A DNA stretch of 64,000 bases. Source: Sphingomonas colocasiae (GTDB lineage Bacteria; Pseudomonadota; Alphaproteobacteria; Sphingomonadales; Sphingomonadaceae). Under the pieces are notes generated by a model. The model made no database searches and was not told the DNA's origin. It was given only the letters and a program-made list of their open reading frames with translations. The stretch is from NCBI RefSeq assembly GCF_019880585.1, contig NZ_JAINVV010000003.1, forward strand, positions 1-64,000, in the 5' to 3' direction. Both the position numbers and the translations under genes were made by a program. Shown here piece by piece: positions 28,864-38,635 of this stretch; within the stretch, counting starts at the first letter, position 1, and the number at the start of each line of letters is the position of its first letter.

Positions 28864-29843
28864 CCGGGCTGCTCGTTCTGAGCCATGCCGATGTCGCTCG
28901 ACTGCTGACATATGAGGCCTGCATCCCGTTGATGCGCGATGCCATGATCGCACTGTCGCGCGGCCGGACGCGGCAGCTGCTGCGCAGCATCATCGATCTG
29001 GATGCCGGGCGCGCCTTCGGCGTCATGCCGGGCGCCATGGGCGGTCAGGAAGCTTTTGGCGCCAAGCTCGTCAGCGTGTTTCCGGAGAATTTCGCGGCGG
29101 GCAAACCGTCCCACCAAGGCGTCATCGTGGTTTTCGATGCATCCACGGGGGCGCCGACGGCGATCGTCGATGCCGGAGAAGTCACCGCCATCCGGACGGC
29201 ATCGGCATCGGCCGCTGCGACTGACATTCTCGCCCGGCCCGATGCGGCCCGGCTCGCTGTGCTCGGCTATGGCGAGCAGGCGTGGCGCCATATCGAAGCG
29301 ATCCGGCAGGTCCGGCGACTGACGCACGTCACCATCTGGGGGCGCGATCGCGCATTGGCCGATGCACTGGCCGTACGCACGCGCGAGATTTTCGGGATCG
29401 CGGCCGTGGCGGCGGACGATGTCGCATCGGCGGCGGCGGATGCCGATATCATCTGCACCACCACGGCGGCGCATGATCCGATCCTGGACACCGGCCATGT
29501 CCGGCCCGGCACGCATATCAACGCCGTCGGATCGAGCCGCGCCGGCCCTGCGGAGATCGGCAATGCGCTGGTCGTGCGGTCACGTTTCATCGCTGACTAT
29601 CGCGCCGGGGTGCTCGAACAGGGCGCCGAATTCCTCAATGCCAGGGCCGCCGGGCTGATCGGTGACGATCATGTGCTGGGCGAGATCGGCGATGTCATGG
29701 ACGGGAAACTTGCCGGGCGCATCGCGCCGGAGGATGTGACGATCTACAAATCGATCGGTCATGTCGTGCAGGATCTGGCGAGTGCGGCATGGCTCTGCGC
29801 CGCCGCGGGCAAGGCGGGCATCGGCGCGAACGTAGCGTTCTGA
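28860..29843 (+). CDS. ornithine cyclodeaminase / mu-crystallin family enzyme
   Basis: The 327-residue NAD(P)-binding protein has the family core [26 protein letters not shown] and the Rossmann segment LAVLGYGEQAWRHIEA. The family includes ornithine cyclodeaminase, alanine dehydrogenase (archaeal) and ketimine reductase (mu-crystallin). The downstream genes suggest a cyclic imine or amino acid substrate. It is translationally coupled to the BASS transporter by the ATGA overlap, so the transporter probably imports its substrate or a related acid. Confidence 0.9.
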   Translation: MTGLLVLSHADVARLLTYEACIPLMRDAMIALSRGRTRQLLRSIIDLDAGRAFGVMPGAMGGQEAFGAKLVSVFPENFAAGKPSHQGVIVVFDASTGAPTAIVDAGEVTAIRTASASAAATDILARPDAARLAVLGYGEQAWRHIEAIRQVRRLTHVTIWGRDRALADALAVRTREIFGIAAVAADDVASAAADADIICTTTAAHDPILDTGHVRPGTHINAVGSSRAGPAEIGNALVVRSRFIADYRAGVLEQGAEFLNARAAGLIGDDHVLGEIGDVMDGKLAGRIAPEDVTIYKSIGHVVQDLASAAWLCAAAGKAGIGANVAF

Positions 29844-29990
29844 CGGGCAACTCCCGCTCTTAGATCGATCGAATACCCGATTGTCGCCACGATCGCGGCG
29901 CTTCCGCGTCCGGAGAAACGTGCTCCGCAAAGAAAGTTGCATGTGCACGTTTTTGGAGTCATACTCGCCGGCAGAGAGGGAGAAAAATCA

Positions 29991-30770
29991 ATGACGACCG
30001 AGACGCTTCAGCAGTTCGCCGCCGGGATCGCATCGGGTGCGATCCGCACCGTCGACCTGACCCAGACCCTGTCACCGGATACGCCGACATTGGTGCTTCC
30101 GCCCGAATTCGGCCAATGCGCCGGTTTCAGCCAGCAGGAAATCTCGCGCTACGACGATCGCGGCGTCGCCTGGTACTGGAACAATTTCACGGTCGGCGAA
30201 CATACCGGCACGCATTTCGACGCGCCGATCCACTGGGTGACGGGCAAGGACCTGCCCGACAATGCGCTCGACACGATCAAGCCCGCCGATTTCATCGCGC
30301 CTGCCGTCGTCATCGACATTTCGGCCAAATCTGCAGCCGATCCCGATTACCTGCTGACCGTTGCCGATATCGAGGCCTGGGAAGCCGAGCATGGCCGCAT
30401 CCCGCCGCGCAACTGGGTGCTGCTGCGCACCGACTGGTCGAAGCGTTCGGTGGAGGATTATGTCAATCGCCGCGAGGATGGCGCCCACACGCCCGGACCG
30501 TCGGCCGAGGCCGTCCAGTTCCTGGTCGAGCAGCGCGACGCGCATGGCTTCGGCGTCGAGACGATCGGCACCGATGCCGGCCAGGCGCATCTGCTCACCC
30601 CACCCTATCCCGCGCATGGCATCTTCCACGGCGCCGGCCGCTATGGCCTGCAGTGCCTGCAGAATCTCGACCAGCTTCCCGCCACCGGCAGCGTGGTGAT
30701 CGCCACCCCGCTCAAGATCGCCGGCGGTTCGGGCAGCCCGCTGCGCGTGCTGGCGCTGGTCGGGGGCTGA
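29991..30770 (+). CDS. cyclase family protein (kynurenine formamidase-like)
   Basis: The 259-residue metal-dependent hydrolase shows the family motif HTGTHFDAPIHW (residues about 70-80), with additional ligands in TDAGQAHL and HGIFHGAGRYG. The family includes KynB formamidases and isatin hydrolases, both acting on aromatic amides derived from tryptophan or indole. The start at ATG 29991 is preceded by AGAGGGAG; an upstream ATG at 29937 would add 18 unconserved residues. Only 4 bases separate it from iorA. Confidence 0.88.
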   Translation: MTTETLQQFAAGIASGAIRTVDLTQTLSPDTPTLVLPPEFGQCAGFSQQEISRYDDRGVAWYWNNFTVGEHTGTHFDAPIHWVTGKDLPDNALDTIKPADFIAPAVVIDISAKSAADPDYLLTVADIEAWEAEHGRIPPRNWVLLRTDWSKRSVEDYVNRREDGAHTPGPSAEAVQFLVEQRDAHGFGVETIGTDAGQAHLLTPPYPAHGIFHGAGRYGLQCLQNLDQLPATGSVVIATPLKIAGGSGSPLRVLALVGG

Positions 30771-30774
30771 TCCG

Positions 30775-32898
30775 ATGGCGGAACGCTCGTTCAAGGCCGA
30801 GGTGGAGCAGCTCCGGATCGGGGCGAACGAGGTGTTCCACGGCGAAGGCATATTGGCCGTCACCAAGGCGCTGCTCCAGTCGGGCGTCGCTTATGTCGGC
30901 GGCTATCAGGGCTCGCCGATCAGCCATCTGATGGACGTGTTCGCCGACGCCAACGACCTGATGCGCGAACTGGATGTCCATTTCGAGTCGAGCGCGAGCG
31001 AGGCCAGTGCGGCGGCGATGCTCGCGGCATCGGTCAACTACCCCCTGCGCGGCGCGGTTGCCTGGAAATCGGTGGTCGGCACCAATGTGGCGTCCGATGC
31101 CCTTTCCAACGTCGCGTCCGGCGGGGTGACCGGCGGTGCGCTGATCATCCTGGGCGAGGATTATGGCGAAGGCTCCTCGATCATGCAGGAGCGCACCCAT
31201 GCCTTTGCGATGAAGTCGCAGATGTGGCTGCTCGATCCGCGCCCGAACCTGACGGCGATCGTCGATATGGTGGAGAAGGGTTTCGAGCTTTCCGAAGCCT
31301 CGAACACGCCGGTGATGCTGGAATTGCGCGTCCGCGCCTGCCACGTCACCGGCAGCTTCGTCGCGCGCGACAATCAGCGGCCGAAACTGACGGTGTCCGA
31401 AGCGGCGGAAGCGCCGACGCGCGATACCGAACGCATCGTGCTGCCCCCCGCGAATTTCCTCCATGAAGTGGAGAAGATCGAGAAGCGCTGGCCCGCGGGC
31501 ATCCGCTATATCCAGGAAAACCGGCTCAACGAGCATTTCGGCACGCAAAACGACGATATCGGCATCATCGTCCAGGGCGGGCTGTTCAACTCGCTCAATC
31601 GCGCGCTCGAACTGCTCGACCTGTCGGACGCCTATGGCAATGCCCGGTTGCCCATCTATGTGCTCAACGTCACCTATCCGCTGATCCCCGACGAAGTCCG
31701 CGATTTCTGTTCGGGCAAGCGCGCCGTGCTGGTGGTGGAGGAAGGCCAGCCCGAGTTCATCGAGCATGAACTCAATACCCTTGTGCGCCGCGCCGACCTG
31801 CAGACGCGGATCATCGGCAAGGAGGTGCTGCCGCGCGCCGGCGAATATAGCGGACAGGTGATCCGCGACGGCGTCGCCAAATTCCTGCGCGCCTGGGCGC
31901 CGGACCGGGCCCCGGCCGAGACGCCCGCCGCCCCGCCCGCCCTGACGCCCGCCATGGTGCCGCAGCGCCCCGCCGGCTTCTGCACCGGCTGCCCCGAACG
32001 GCCGATCTTCTCGGCGATGAAGCTGGTCCAGAAGGAACTGGGCGAATTCCACGTTTCGGCGGATATCGGCTGCCACCTGTTCTCGATCCTGCCGCCCTTC
32101 AACATCGGCAACACCACCATGGGCTATGGCCTGGGCACCGCCGGCGCATCGGCGTTCAAGCCGCGCGGCAAGCGGGCGATCGCGATGATGGGCGATGGCG
32201 GCTTCTGGCATAACGGCCTGACCTCCGGCATCGGCAATGCCGTCTTCAATCAGGACGACAATCTGACGATCATCGTCGACAACGGCTATTCGGCGGCGAC
32301 GGGCGGACAGGATATCCTCTCCTCCAAGGCCGAGAACGCCAATCGGCAGACCAACAACCCGATCGAGAAGGCGGTGCGCGGCATCGGCATCGGCTGGGCG
32401 AAGACGCTGACCCGCACCTATGACGTGGCGGGCATGCGCGACGCGATCCGCGAGGCGCTGACCAGCCCGGAAAAGGGCCCGAAGGTGCTGGTCGCCCAGT
32501 CCGAATGCCAGCTCAACCGCCAGCGCCGCGTGAAGCCGCTGATGGCCAAGGCGATCAAGTCCGGCCAGCGCGTCGTGCGCGAACGCTTCGGTGTCGATCC
32601 CGATACCTGCACCGGCGACCATAGCTGCATCCGTCTCTCGGGCTGTCCGTCACTGACGATCAAGCCCAATCCCGATCCACTGCGCCAGGATCCGATCGCG
32701 CATGTCGAGAATAGCTGCGTCGGCTGCGGCGTGTGCGGAGAGGTCAGCCACGCGGCGGTGCTCTGCCCGTCCTTCTACAAGGCGGAGATCGTCGCAAACC
32801 CGACCCGCTGGGATCGCACGCGCGATCGGGTGCGCAATTGGGTGATCGGTGCGGTGCAAAGGCGATCGGCGCGCGCGATCGCGGCAAGGACATTCTGA
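30775..32898 (+). CDS. iorA: indolepyruvate:ferredoxin oxidoreductase, alpha subunit
   Basis: This 707-residue thiamine diphosphate 2-oxoacid oxidoreductase converts arylpyruvates with CoA to aryl-acetyl-CoA, reducing ferredoxin. The N-terminal pyrimidine-binding domain contains GGYQGSPISHLMDVF. The TPP domain holds GFCTGCPERPIF and the Mg-binding region MMGDGGFWHNGLTSGIGNA. The C-terminus carries a ferredoxin-like domain with cysteines in DTCTGDHSCIRLSGCPS and NSCVGCGVCG, for two 4Fe-4S clusters. It is usually oxygen-sensitive in archaea; aerobic relatives occur in proteobacteria. It is paired with iorB. Confidence 0.92.
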   Translation: MAERSFKAEVEQLRIGANEVFHGEGILAVTKALLQSGVAYVGGYQGSPISHLMDVFADANDLMRELDVHFESSASEASAAAMLAASVNYPLRGAVAWKSVVGTNVASDALSNVASGGVTGGALIILGEDYGEGSSIMQERTHAFAMKSQMWLLDPRPNLTAIVDMVEKGFELSEASNTPVMLELRVRACHVTGSFVARDNQRPKLTVSEAAEAPTRDTERIVLPPANFLHEVEKIEKRWPAGIRYIQENRLNEHFGTQNDDIGIIVQGGLFNSLNRALELLDLSDAYGNARLPIYVLNVTYPLIPDEVRDFCSGKRAVLVVEEGQPEFIEHELNTLVRRADLQTRIIGKEVLPRAGEYSGQVIRDGVAKFLRAWAPDRAPAETPAAPPALTPAMVPQRPAGFCTGCPERPIFSAMKLVQKELGEFHVSADIGCHLFSILPPFNIGNTTMGYGLGTAGASAFKPRGKRAIAMMGDGGFWHNGLTSGIGNAVFNQDDNLTIIVDNGYSAATGGQDILSSKAENANRQTNNPIEKAVRGIGIGWAKTLTRTYDVAGMRDAIREALTSPEKGPKVLVAQSECQLNRQRRVKPLMAKAIKSGQRVVRERFGVDPDTCTGDHSCIRLSGCPSLTIKPNPDPLRQDPIAHVENSCVGCGVCGEVSHAAVLCPSFYKAEIVANPTRWDRTRDRVRNWVIGAVQRRSARAIAARTF

Positions 32899-32900
32899 CC

Positions 32901-34385
32901 ATGACAGAGGATCGCAAGCGCATCGCCATCGCCGTACTCGGCCTGGGCGGCCAGGGCGGCGGCGTGCTCGCCGACTGGATCGTCGAACTGGGCGCGCATA
33001 ACGGCTTCGTCTCGCAGGGAACCTCGGTGCCCGGTGTCGCCCAGCGCACCGGATCGACCGTTTATTATATCGAGATGATCCCCGATGGTCCGGCCCAGCC
33101 GGTGCTGGCACTGACCCCGGTGCCGGGCGATGTCGATATCGTCATCGCCTCCGAACTGATGGAAGCGGGCCGCGCCATCCTGCGCGGCTTCGTCAGCGCC
33201 GACCGGACGGTGCTGATCGGATCGACCCACCGCGTTTACGCCATTTCCGAAAAGTCGGCGATGGGCGACGGGCGCGCGAGCGGCGAGCGCATCCTGGCCG
33301 CCGCCAATGAACGCTCCAGGGCCTTTATCGGCTTCGACATGGATGCGCTTTCCGCGAAGACCGGCAGCGTCATCAGTTCGGTGATGTTCGGCGCGCTCGC
33401 CGGCAGCGGTGCCCTTCCCTTCCCGCGCGAGGCGTTCGAGGCGGCGATCCGCGCCGGCGGCAAGGCGATCCAGACCAATCTCGCGGGCTTCGCCGCCGGT
33501 TATGATGCGGCGCAGGGGCGCCTGGCCGAGGCGGTGGAAGCCGTACCGGCGATACGGCCGACCAGCGCCGCGGGGCGCGCCTTCTTCGCCCGGATCGAGG
33601 AACAGCTTCCGGCATCGGCGCATGAATTCGCGATCGAGGGCGTGCGCCGCCTGATGGACTATCAGGACGCGCGTTATGCCGAGCTTTATCTCGATCGCCT
33701 GGCTGGCATTCGTTCAGTCGACGACGGCGCCGACGACTGGCGGATGACGCGCGAGGCCGCGCGCCATCTGGCGCTGTGGATGAGCTATGAGGACACGATC
33801 CGCGTCGCCGATCTGAAAGTGCGCGCCAGCCGTTTCGCGCGCGTGCGCGACGAGGTGAAGGCGGCCCCCGACCAGCTCCTCCACATCACCGAATATATGC
33901 ATCCCCGGCTCGAGGAGATCTGCGAGACCCTGCCAGCGGGGCTCGGACGGCGGATCCTGGAAAGCGAAGGCCTGTCGCGGCGGCTGCACCCCCTGTTCAA
34001 AAAGGGGCGCCATGTGAAGACGACCAGCCTGCGCTGGTTCCTGATGCTGTCGCTGCTTGCCGGCTTTCGGCGCTGGCGGCGCGGCACGCTACGCTACGAG
34101 ATCGAGCAGGCGCGCATCGAGGACTGGCTGGGCCTTGCCCGCGAGGTGGCGGGCCGCGATCCCGCGCTCGCGACCGAGTTGATCCTCTGCCAGCGGCTGA
34201 TCAAGGGCTATGGCGATACCTTCGCGCGCGGGCTTTCCAGCTATTCGCGGATCATCGACCGCTATCGCGCTCTGGGTGGTCATGCGGATGCATCGACGAT
34301 CGGGAAGCTTCGCGAGGCGGCGTTGGCGGATGAGGACGGTGTTGCGCTGACGGGTGCGCTGGAGGAATTGCAGCTGGCATCGTGA
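32901..34385 (+). CDS. iorB: indolepyruvate oxidoreductase beta-subunit family protein with C-terminal extension
   Basis: The 494-residue protein has an N-terminal pyruvate-ferredoxin oxidoreductase gamma-like domain (VLGLGGQGGGVLADWIVELG, about 1-200), as in archaeal IorB of about 200 residues. A long C-terminal region (about 220-494, DUF6537-like) follows that archaeal IorB lacks. The extension is typical of proteobacterial versions and its role is unknown. ATG 32901 lies 2 bases after the iorA stop. It forms the IorAB pair acting on arylpyruvates. Confidence 0.88.
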   Translation: MTEDRKRIAIAVLGLGGQGGGVLADWIVELGAHNGFVSQGTSVPGVAQRTGSTVYYIEMIPDGPAQPVLALTPVPGDVDIVIASELMEAGRAILRGFVSADRTVLIGSTHRVYAISEKSAMGDGRASGERILAAANERSRAFIGFDMDALSAKTGSVISSVMFGALAGSGALPFPREAFEAAIRAGGKAIQTNLAGFAAGYDAAQGRLAEAVEAVPAIRPTSAAGRAFFARIEEQLPASAHEFAIEGVRRLMDYQDARYAELYLDRLAGIRSVDDGADDWRMTREAARHLALWMSYEDTIRVADLKVRASRFARVRDEVKAAPDQLLHITEYMHPRLEEICETLPAGLGRRILESEGLSRRLHPLFKKGRHVKTTSLRWFLMLSLLAGFRRWRRGTLRYEIEQARIEDWLGLAREVAGRDPALATELILCQRLIKGYGDTFARGLSSYSRIIDRYRALGGHADASTIGKLREAALADEDGVALTGALEELQLAS

Positions 34386-34457
34386 GTGACGGTCATGTCG
34401 CCCGCTCTCCGCGCTGCCGGATTGCGGTGAACCGATCCAGACCGTAGAGCCGGGGAT

Positions 34458-34946
34458 ATGGAGAAAGAGCGCATGGACGCGTTCCGGTCGAGCAATCCCG
34501 GCACGTCGGCTTTCAAGGTCGAGCGATACCCCTTCTATCTGCTCAACCGGCTTGTGAGCCGTTACAACGGCATCATCGAGACGCGGCTGCGCGCGATCGG
34601 ACTCGATATCCCGTCGTGGCGCGTGCTGATGATCCTGGGCGAGCGCAGCCCGCGCGGTACCCGCGAAATCGCCGAGGCGGCGGTAATCAATCTGTCCACG
34701 ATGACGCGCATCATCCAGCGCATGACCGCCGCCGGCCTGGTTTCCGCCGCGAACAGCGCCGAGGATGCGCGCGTCACATTGGTGACCTTGACGCCGGACG
34801 GCCGCAAAAAACTGGGTGAAGCCCGGCGCGTATCGGCGCCGGTCTACGAACATCTCGTCACCGGACTGGCGCCGGATGAATTCGAACTGATGATCGGCCT
34901 GCTCAATCGCGTTCACGACAATCTGGAGCCGCTGGCGCGCGGCTGA
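34458..34946 (+). CDS. MarR family transcriptional regulator
   Basis: The 162-residue winged helix-turn-helix regulator has the MarR core LDIPSWRVLMILGE, REIAEAAVINLSTMTRIIQRM and the wing EDARVTLVTLTPDGRKK. A second ATG at 34473 has a better-spaced GGAGAAAG ribosome-binding site and may be the true start. It lies just upstream of the anthraniloyl-CoA monooxygenase gene and of two TTTAAGCTTGA boxes that are good operator candidates, so it probably represses that operon, with an aryl-CoA thioester as plausible inducer. Confidence 0.9.
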   Translation: MEKERMDAFRSSNPGTSAFKVERYPFYLLNRLVSRYNGIIETRLRAIGLDIPSWRVLMILGERSPRGTREIAEAAVINLSTMTRIIQRMTAAGLVSAANSAEDARVTLVTLTPDGRKKLGEARRVSAPVYEHLVTGLAPDEFELMIGLLNRVHDNLEPLARG

Positions 34947-34991
34947 ATCATGCATGTTGCGATCCTGAGCCATCTTCGCCGGCCAAATTAG

Positions 34992-35016
34992 TTTAAGCTT
35001 GATATTTTAAGCTTGA
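34992..35016. promoter_or_regulatory. candidate MarR operator, two TTTAAGCTTGA boxes
   Basis: TTTAAGCTTGA occurs at 34992-35002 and again at 35006-35016, 14 bases apart. Each holds a palindromic AAGCTT core, and the outer ends form an approximate inverted repeat. The second copy overlaps a candidate -35 element. Its position between the MarR gene and the fusion gene suggests repressor binding. Confidence 0.6.
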
Positions 35017-35040
35017 AACTTTTTCCGGCCGGGATAGGAT
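35013..35040 (+). promoter_or_regulatory. candidate sigma-70 promoter for the aryl-CoA operon
   Basis: TTGAAA at 35013-35018 and TAGGAT at 35035-35040, separated by 16 bases, are a plausible -35/-10 pair 18 bases upstream of the ATG at 35059. The second MarR-type box overlaps the -35, which fits repression by occlusion. Confidence 0.45.
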
Positions 35041-35058
35041 CGCAGCCTGTCCGGTTCA

Positions 35059-37377
35059 ATGAAGGTCGATGTCATGAAGATCGCATGCCTCGGTGGCGGC
35101 CCCGCCGGCCTCTATTTCGCGATTTCGATGAAGCTGCGCGATGCGGGCCATCAGATCGATCTGTTCGAACGCAACCGGCCCGACGACACGTTCGGCTGGG
35201 GCGTCGTCTTCTCGGACCAGACCGTCGAGAATCTGATGGCCAACGATCCGGTCAGCGGCGCCACCATCCGCGACGAATTCACCCATTGGGATGATATCGA
35301 CGTTCATATCCACGGGCAGTGCATCCGCTCCTCCGGCCATGGCTTCATCGGCATCGGCCGCAAGCGGCTGCTCGCGATCCTGCAGGAACGCGCCCGCGAA
35401 CTCGGCGTCAACCTGCATTTCCAGCACGAGGCGAGCCCCGATCTCGCCGACTGGGCCGATTACGACCTCGTCATCGCCGCCGACGGCGCCAACAGCCGCA
35501 TCCGCAACGCCTATGCCGAGCATTTCGACGTCGATATCCAGGTTCGCCGCAACAAATTCTTCTGGTTCGGCACGCACAAGACGTTCGACGCCTTCACCTT
35601 CGCGTTCGAAAAGGTCGAGGCTGGCTGGATCTGGGCGCACGCCTATCGCTTCGACGACAATCTCTCGACCTTCATCGTCGAGATGGATCCCGATGTCTGG
35701 GCGGCGCTGGGCTTCGACAGGATGGACCAGCCCGAGGCGATCGCGGTCTGCGAAAACATCTTCGCCAAATATCTCGACGGCAATGCGCTGATGTCCAACG
35801 CCACGCATCTGCCGGGGCCGCAGGCCTGGCTCAATTTCCGCCGGATCATCACCAATCGCTGGTCGTACGACAAGATCATCCTGCTGGGCGACGCCGCGCA
35901 CACCGCGCATTTCTCGATCGGATCGGGCACCAAGCTGGCGCTGGAGGATTCGATCAAGCTCGCCGAAGTGCTCAACCGCCCCGGCCTCGGCCGCGCCGAG
36001 GCGCTCGCGGAATATCAGGACGAGCGCAATGTGGAGGTGCTGAAACTCCAGAACAGCGCACGCAACTCGACCGAATGGTTCGAGACGCTCGATCGCTATC
36101 TGCCGTTCGAGCCGATCCAGTTCGCCTATTCGCTGCTGACCCGTTCGCAGCGCGTCAGCCACGAAAATCTCCGCCTGCGCGACAAGGCCTGGCTCGAAGA
36201 CGTCGAGCGCTGGTTCCAGTCGCAGGCCGGCGGCAAGGCTGGCAACGATGCCGTGCCGCCGATGTTCGCTCCCTATCGCCTGCGCGAAATGGCGCTGGCC
36301 AACCGCATCGTCGTTTCGCCGATGGCGATGTATTCGGCGGTGGACGGCACCCCGAACGACTTCCATCTCGTCCATTATGGCAGCCGCGCCCAGGGCGGCG
36401 CCGGGCTCGTCTATACCGAGATGACCTGTGTCTCGCCGGAGGGGCGGATCACCCCTGCCTGCCCCGGCATGTACGCGCCCGAACATGTCGCGGCATGGAA
36501 GCGGATCGTCGATTTCGTCCATGCCAACAGCGCCGCCAGATTCTGCCTCCAGCTCGGCCATTCGGGATCCAAGGGGTCCACCAAGATCGGCTGGGAAGGC
36601 TATGACGTGCCGCTGGACAGCGGCAACTGGCCGCTGCTCGCCGCGTCCGACGTGCCGTGGAGCCCGGACAATCAGGCGCCGACGCCGATGACGCGCGCGG
36701 ATATGGACATGGTCCGCGATCAGTTCGTCGCCTCGACCCGGATGGCGCTGAAGGCGGGTTTCGACATGGTCGAACTGCACTGCGCGCATGGCTATCTGCT
36801 TTCCAGCTTCATCACCCCGCTCCAGAACAAGCGCACCGATGATTATGGCGGCAGCCTGGAGAACCGGCTGCGCTATCCGCTCGAGATATTCCGCGCGATG
36901 CGTGCCGCCTGGCCGGCGGACCGGCCGATGTCGGTGCGTATCTCCGCAAATGACTGGATGGGGGAGGAAGGCGTGACCCCGGACGAGGCGGTCGAGATCG
37001 CGCGCGCCTTTAACGAGGCCGGCGCCGACCTGATCGACGTTTCGGCGGGACAGACCTGGGCGACGTGCAAGCCCGTCTATGGCCGGATGTTCCAGACGCC
37101 CTTCGCCGATCAGGTCCGCAACGAGGCGCGCGTCTCGACGATGGCGGTCGGCAACATCTTCGAAACCGATCACGCCAATTCGATCCTCGCCGCCGGACGC
37201 GCCGATCTGGTCGCGCTCGGCCGCCCGCACCTGATCGATCCGATGTGGACGTTGCGTGCGGCCGCCGCGCACGAATATCGTGGCGTCCATGTGCCGCCGG
37301 GCTATCTGGGTGGGTTGAGCCAGCTCTCCCGCAACCTGAAGCGCGCGGCGGAGCAGGAAGCTGCACTGAAAGGCTGA
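35059..37377 (+). CDS. bifunctional anthraniloyl-CoA (salicylyl-CoA) monooxygenase/reductase
   Basis: This 772-residue fusion has an N-terminal FAD aromatic hydroxylase (dinucleotide motif [16 protein letters not shown] segment [17 protein letters not shown], about residues 1-385) and a C-terminal old-yellow-enzyme domain ([29 protein letters not shown]; about 390-772). This architecture is that of 2-aminobenzoyl-CoA monooxygenase/reductase from Azoarcus evansii, which hydroxylates and then reduces the ring, and of salicylyl-CoA 5-hydroxylase relatives. Substrate choice cannot be read from sequence. ATG at 35074 is an alternative start (MKIACLGG) with AAGG upstream. It heads the operon. Confidence 0.93.
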   Translation: MKVDVMKIACLGGGPAGLYFAISMKLRDAGHQIDLFERNRPDDTFGWGVVFSDQTVENLMANDPVSGATIRDEFTHWDDIDVHIHGQCIRSSGHGFIGIGRKRLLAILQERARELGVNLHFQHEASPDLADWADYDLVIAADGANSRIRNAYAEHFDVDIQVRRNKFFWFGTHKTFDAFTFAFEKVEAGWIWAHAYRFDDNLSTFIVEMDPDVWAALGFDRMDQPEAIAVCENIFAKYLDGNALMSNATHLPGPQAWLNFRRIITNRWSYDKIILLGDAAHTAHFSIGSGTKLALEDSIKLAEVLNRPGLGRAEALAEYQDERNVEVLKLQNSARNSTEWFETLDRYLPFEPIQFAYSLLTRSQRVSHENLRLRDKAWLEDVERWFQSQAGGKAGNDAVPPMFAPYRLREMALANRIVVSPMAMYSAVDGTPNDFHLVHYGSRAQGGAGLVYTEMTCVSPEGRITPACPGMYAPEHVAAWKRIVDFVHANSAARFCLQLGHSGSKGSTKIGWEGYDVPLDSGNWPLLAASDVPWSPDNQAPTPMTRADMDMVRDQFVASTRMALKAGFDMVELHCAHGYLLSSFITPLQNKRTDDYGGSLENRLRYPLEIFRAMRAAWPADRPMSVRISANDWMGEEGVTPDEAVEIARAFNEAGADLIDVSAGQTWATCKPVYGRMFQTPFADQVRNEARVSTMAVGNIFETDHANSILAAGRADLVALGRPHLIDPMWTLRAAAAHEYRGVHVPPGYLGGLSQLSRNLKRAAEQEAALKG

Positions 37378-37379
37378 GG

Positions 37380-38141
37380 ATGAAACTGGCGGGCAGACAT
37401 GCGGTTGTCACGGGCGGCGGATCGGGCATCGGTGCCACCATCGCGCGCGCGCTGGCGGCGGAGGGCGCGGCGCTGACGCTGATCGGCCGCCGCCGCGACG
37501 CGCTGGAACAGGTTGCCGCGACATTGCCCGGCGCGACGGTCGCACCCGCCGACATCACCAGCCGTGCCGAGATCGACGCTGCGTTCGCCGTGGCGCGGAA
37601 GGCGAATGGCCCGATCTCGATCCTCGTCAACAATGCCGGCGCCGCTCCCAGCGCGCCCTTCGCCAAGGTGACGGCCGAGGGCTGGCGCAGTGCGATGGCG
37701 GTCAATCTCGATGCCCTGTTCGACTGTTGCCAGTCCGCATTGCCCGACCTGCTGGCGGCCGAGGCCGGCCGTATCGTCACCATCGCTTCGACTGCGGGAC
37801 TGAAGGGCTATGCCTATACCGCGCCCTATGTCGCCTCGAAGCACGGCGCGATCGGGCTGATGCGTGCGCTGGCCGTCGAGCTGGCGAAAACCGGCGTCAC
37901 CGCCAACGCGGTCTGCCCGGGCTTCACCGAAACCGATATCGTCGCCGATGCGATTGCGAATATCCGCGCCAAGACCGGGCGTAGCGATGAAGAGGCACGC
38001 GCCGAGCTCGCCAAGTTCAATCCGCAGAAACGGCTGATCGCGCCGGAGGAAGTGGCGAGCGCGGTGGTCTGGTTGTGTCTGCCCGAGAACCGCTCGATCA
38101 CCGGCCAGGCGATCGCGGTCGCCGGCGGAGAAGTGATGTGA
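37380..38141 (+). CDS. short-chain dehydrogenase (3-hydroxyacyl-CoA dehydrogenase type)
   Basis: This 253-residue SDR has the NAD(P) motif TGGGSGIG at residues 12-19, NNAGA, and the catalytic YVASK (Y in PYVASKHG, about residue 150). It probably performs a beta-oxidation-like alcohol/ketone step on ring-cleavage CoA intermediates of this operon. The ATG lies 3 bases after the previous stop. Its stop overlaps the MarR GTG (GTGA at 38138). Confidence 0.92.
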   Translation: MKLAGRHAVVTGGGSGIGATIARALAAEGAALTLIGRRRDALEQVAATLPGATVAPADITSRAEIDAAFAVARKANGPISILVNNAGAAPSAPFAKVTAEGWRSAMAVNLDALFDCCQSALPDLLAAEAGRIVTIASTAGLKGYAYTAPYVASKHGAIGLMRALAVELAKTGVTANAVCPGFTETDIVADAIANIRAKTGRSDEEARAELAKFNPQKRLIAPEEVASAVVWLCLPENRSITGQAIAVAGGEVM

Positions 38142-38635
38142 CCGGCGCGCCCGCGATCCGCGAAAAGCATGACGGCGCGCTTGCCGATCGCACCAGCATC
38201 CGCCTGTGGTTGCGGCTGCTGAGTTGCACCACCGTCATGGAGAAGCGCATCCGCCGCCGCTTCGCCGACAGATATGATGCCACCCTGCCCCGCTTCGACG
38301 TGCTTGCGGCACTCGATCGCGCGCCGGACGGCATGACGATGGGCGCGCTTTCGCGTGCGCTGCTCGTCTCCAGCGGCAATGTCACCGGCGTCGTCCAGGC
38401 GCTGCTGCGCGACGGCTATGTGCTGATGACGACCTCTCCCACCGATGGCCGCGCCTCGATCGTGCGGCTGACGCCGGAAGGGCAGGATCATTTCGCCGAA
38501 TTGTCCGAGGCGCATCACGAATGGATCGATGCGATGCTTGCCGGCATGTCGCGCCACGATCGCGAGGCGCTGTACGAACTTCTGGGCGCGCTCAAATTGT
38601 CGCTCGCCGCCGATACCGGAGAGGAGAAACCATGA
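38138..38635 (+). CDS. MarR family transcriptional regulator embedded in the operon
   Basis: The 165-residue winged-helix regulator contains [37 protein letters not shown] and the wing [16 protein letters not shown]. The start is inferred as GTG 38138, overlapping the SDR stop; its own stop overlaps the enoyl-CoA hydratase ATG. A regulator buried between catabolic genes, rather than at the operon head, implies feedback on its own operon. It differs from the first MarR at 34458. Confidence 0.88.
   Translation: MTGAPAIREKHDGALADRTSIRLWLRLLSCTTVMEKRIRRRFADRYDATLPRFDVLAALDRAPDGMTMGALSRALLVSSGNVTGVVQALLRDGYVLMTTSPTDGRASIVRLTPEGQDHFAELSEAHHEWIDAMLAGMSRHDREALYELLGALKLSLAADTGEEKP

Noticed and set aside
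29920-29949. CGTGC/GCACG inverted repeat upstream of the cyclase gene
   Set aside because: The 5-base arms with a 20-base gap are expected by chance in this composition, and it shows no similarity to the MarR box.
35059-35073. ATG at 35059 versus 35074 as start of the fusion gene
   Set aside because: Not resolved: 35074 has better ribosome-binding spacing and a more typical N-terminus, but 35059 is kept as the longer frame.
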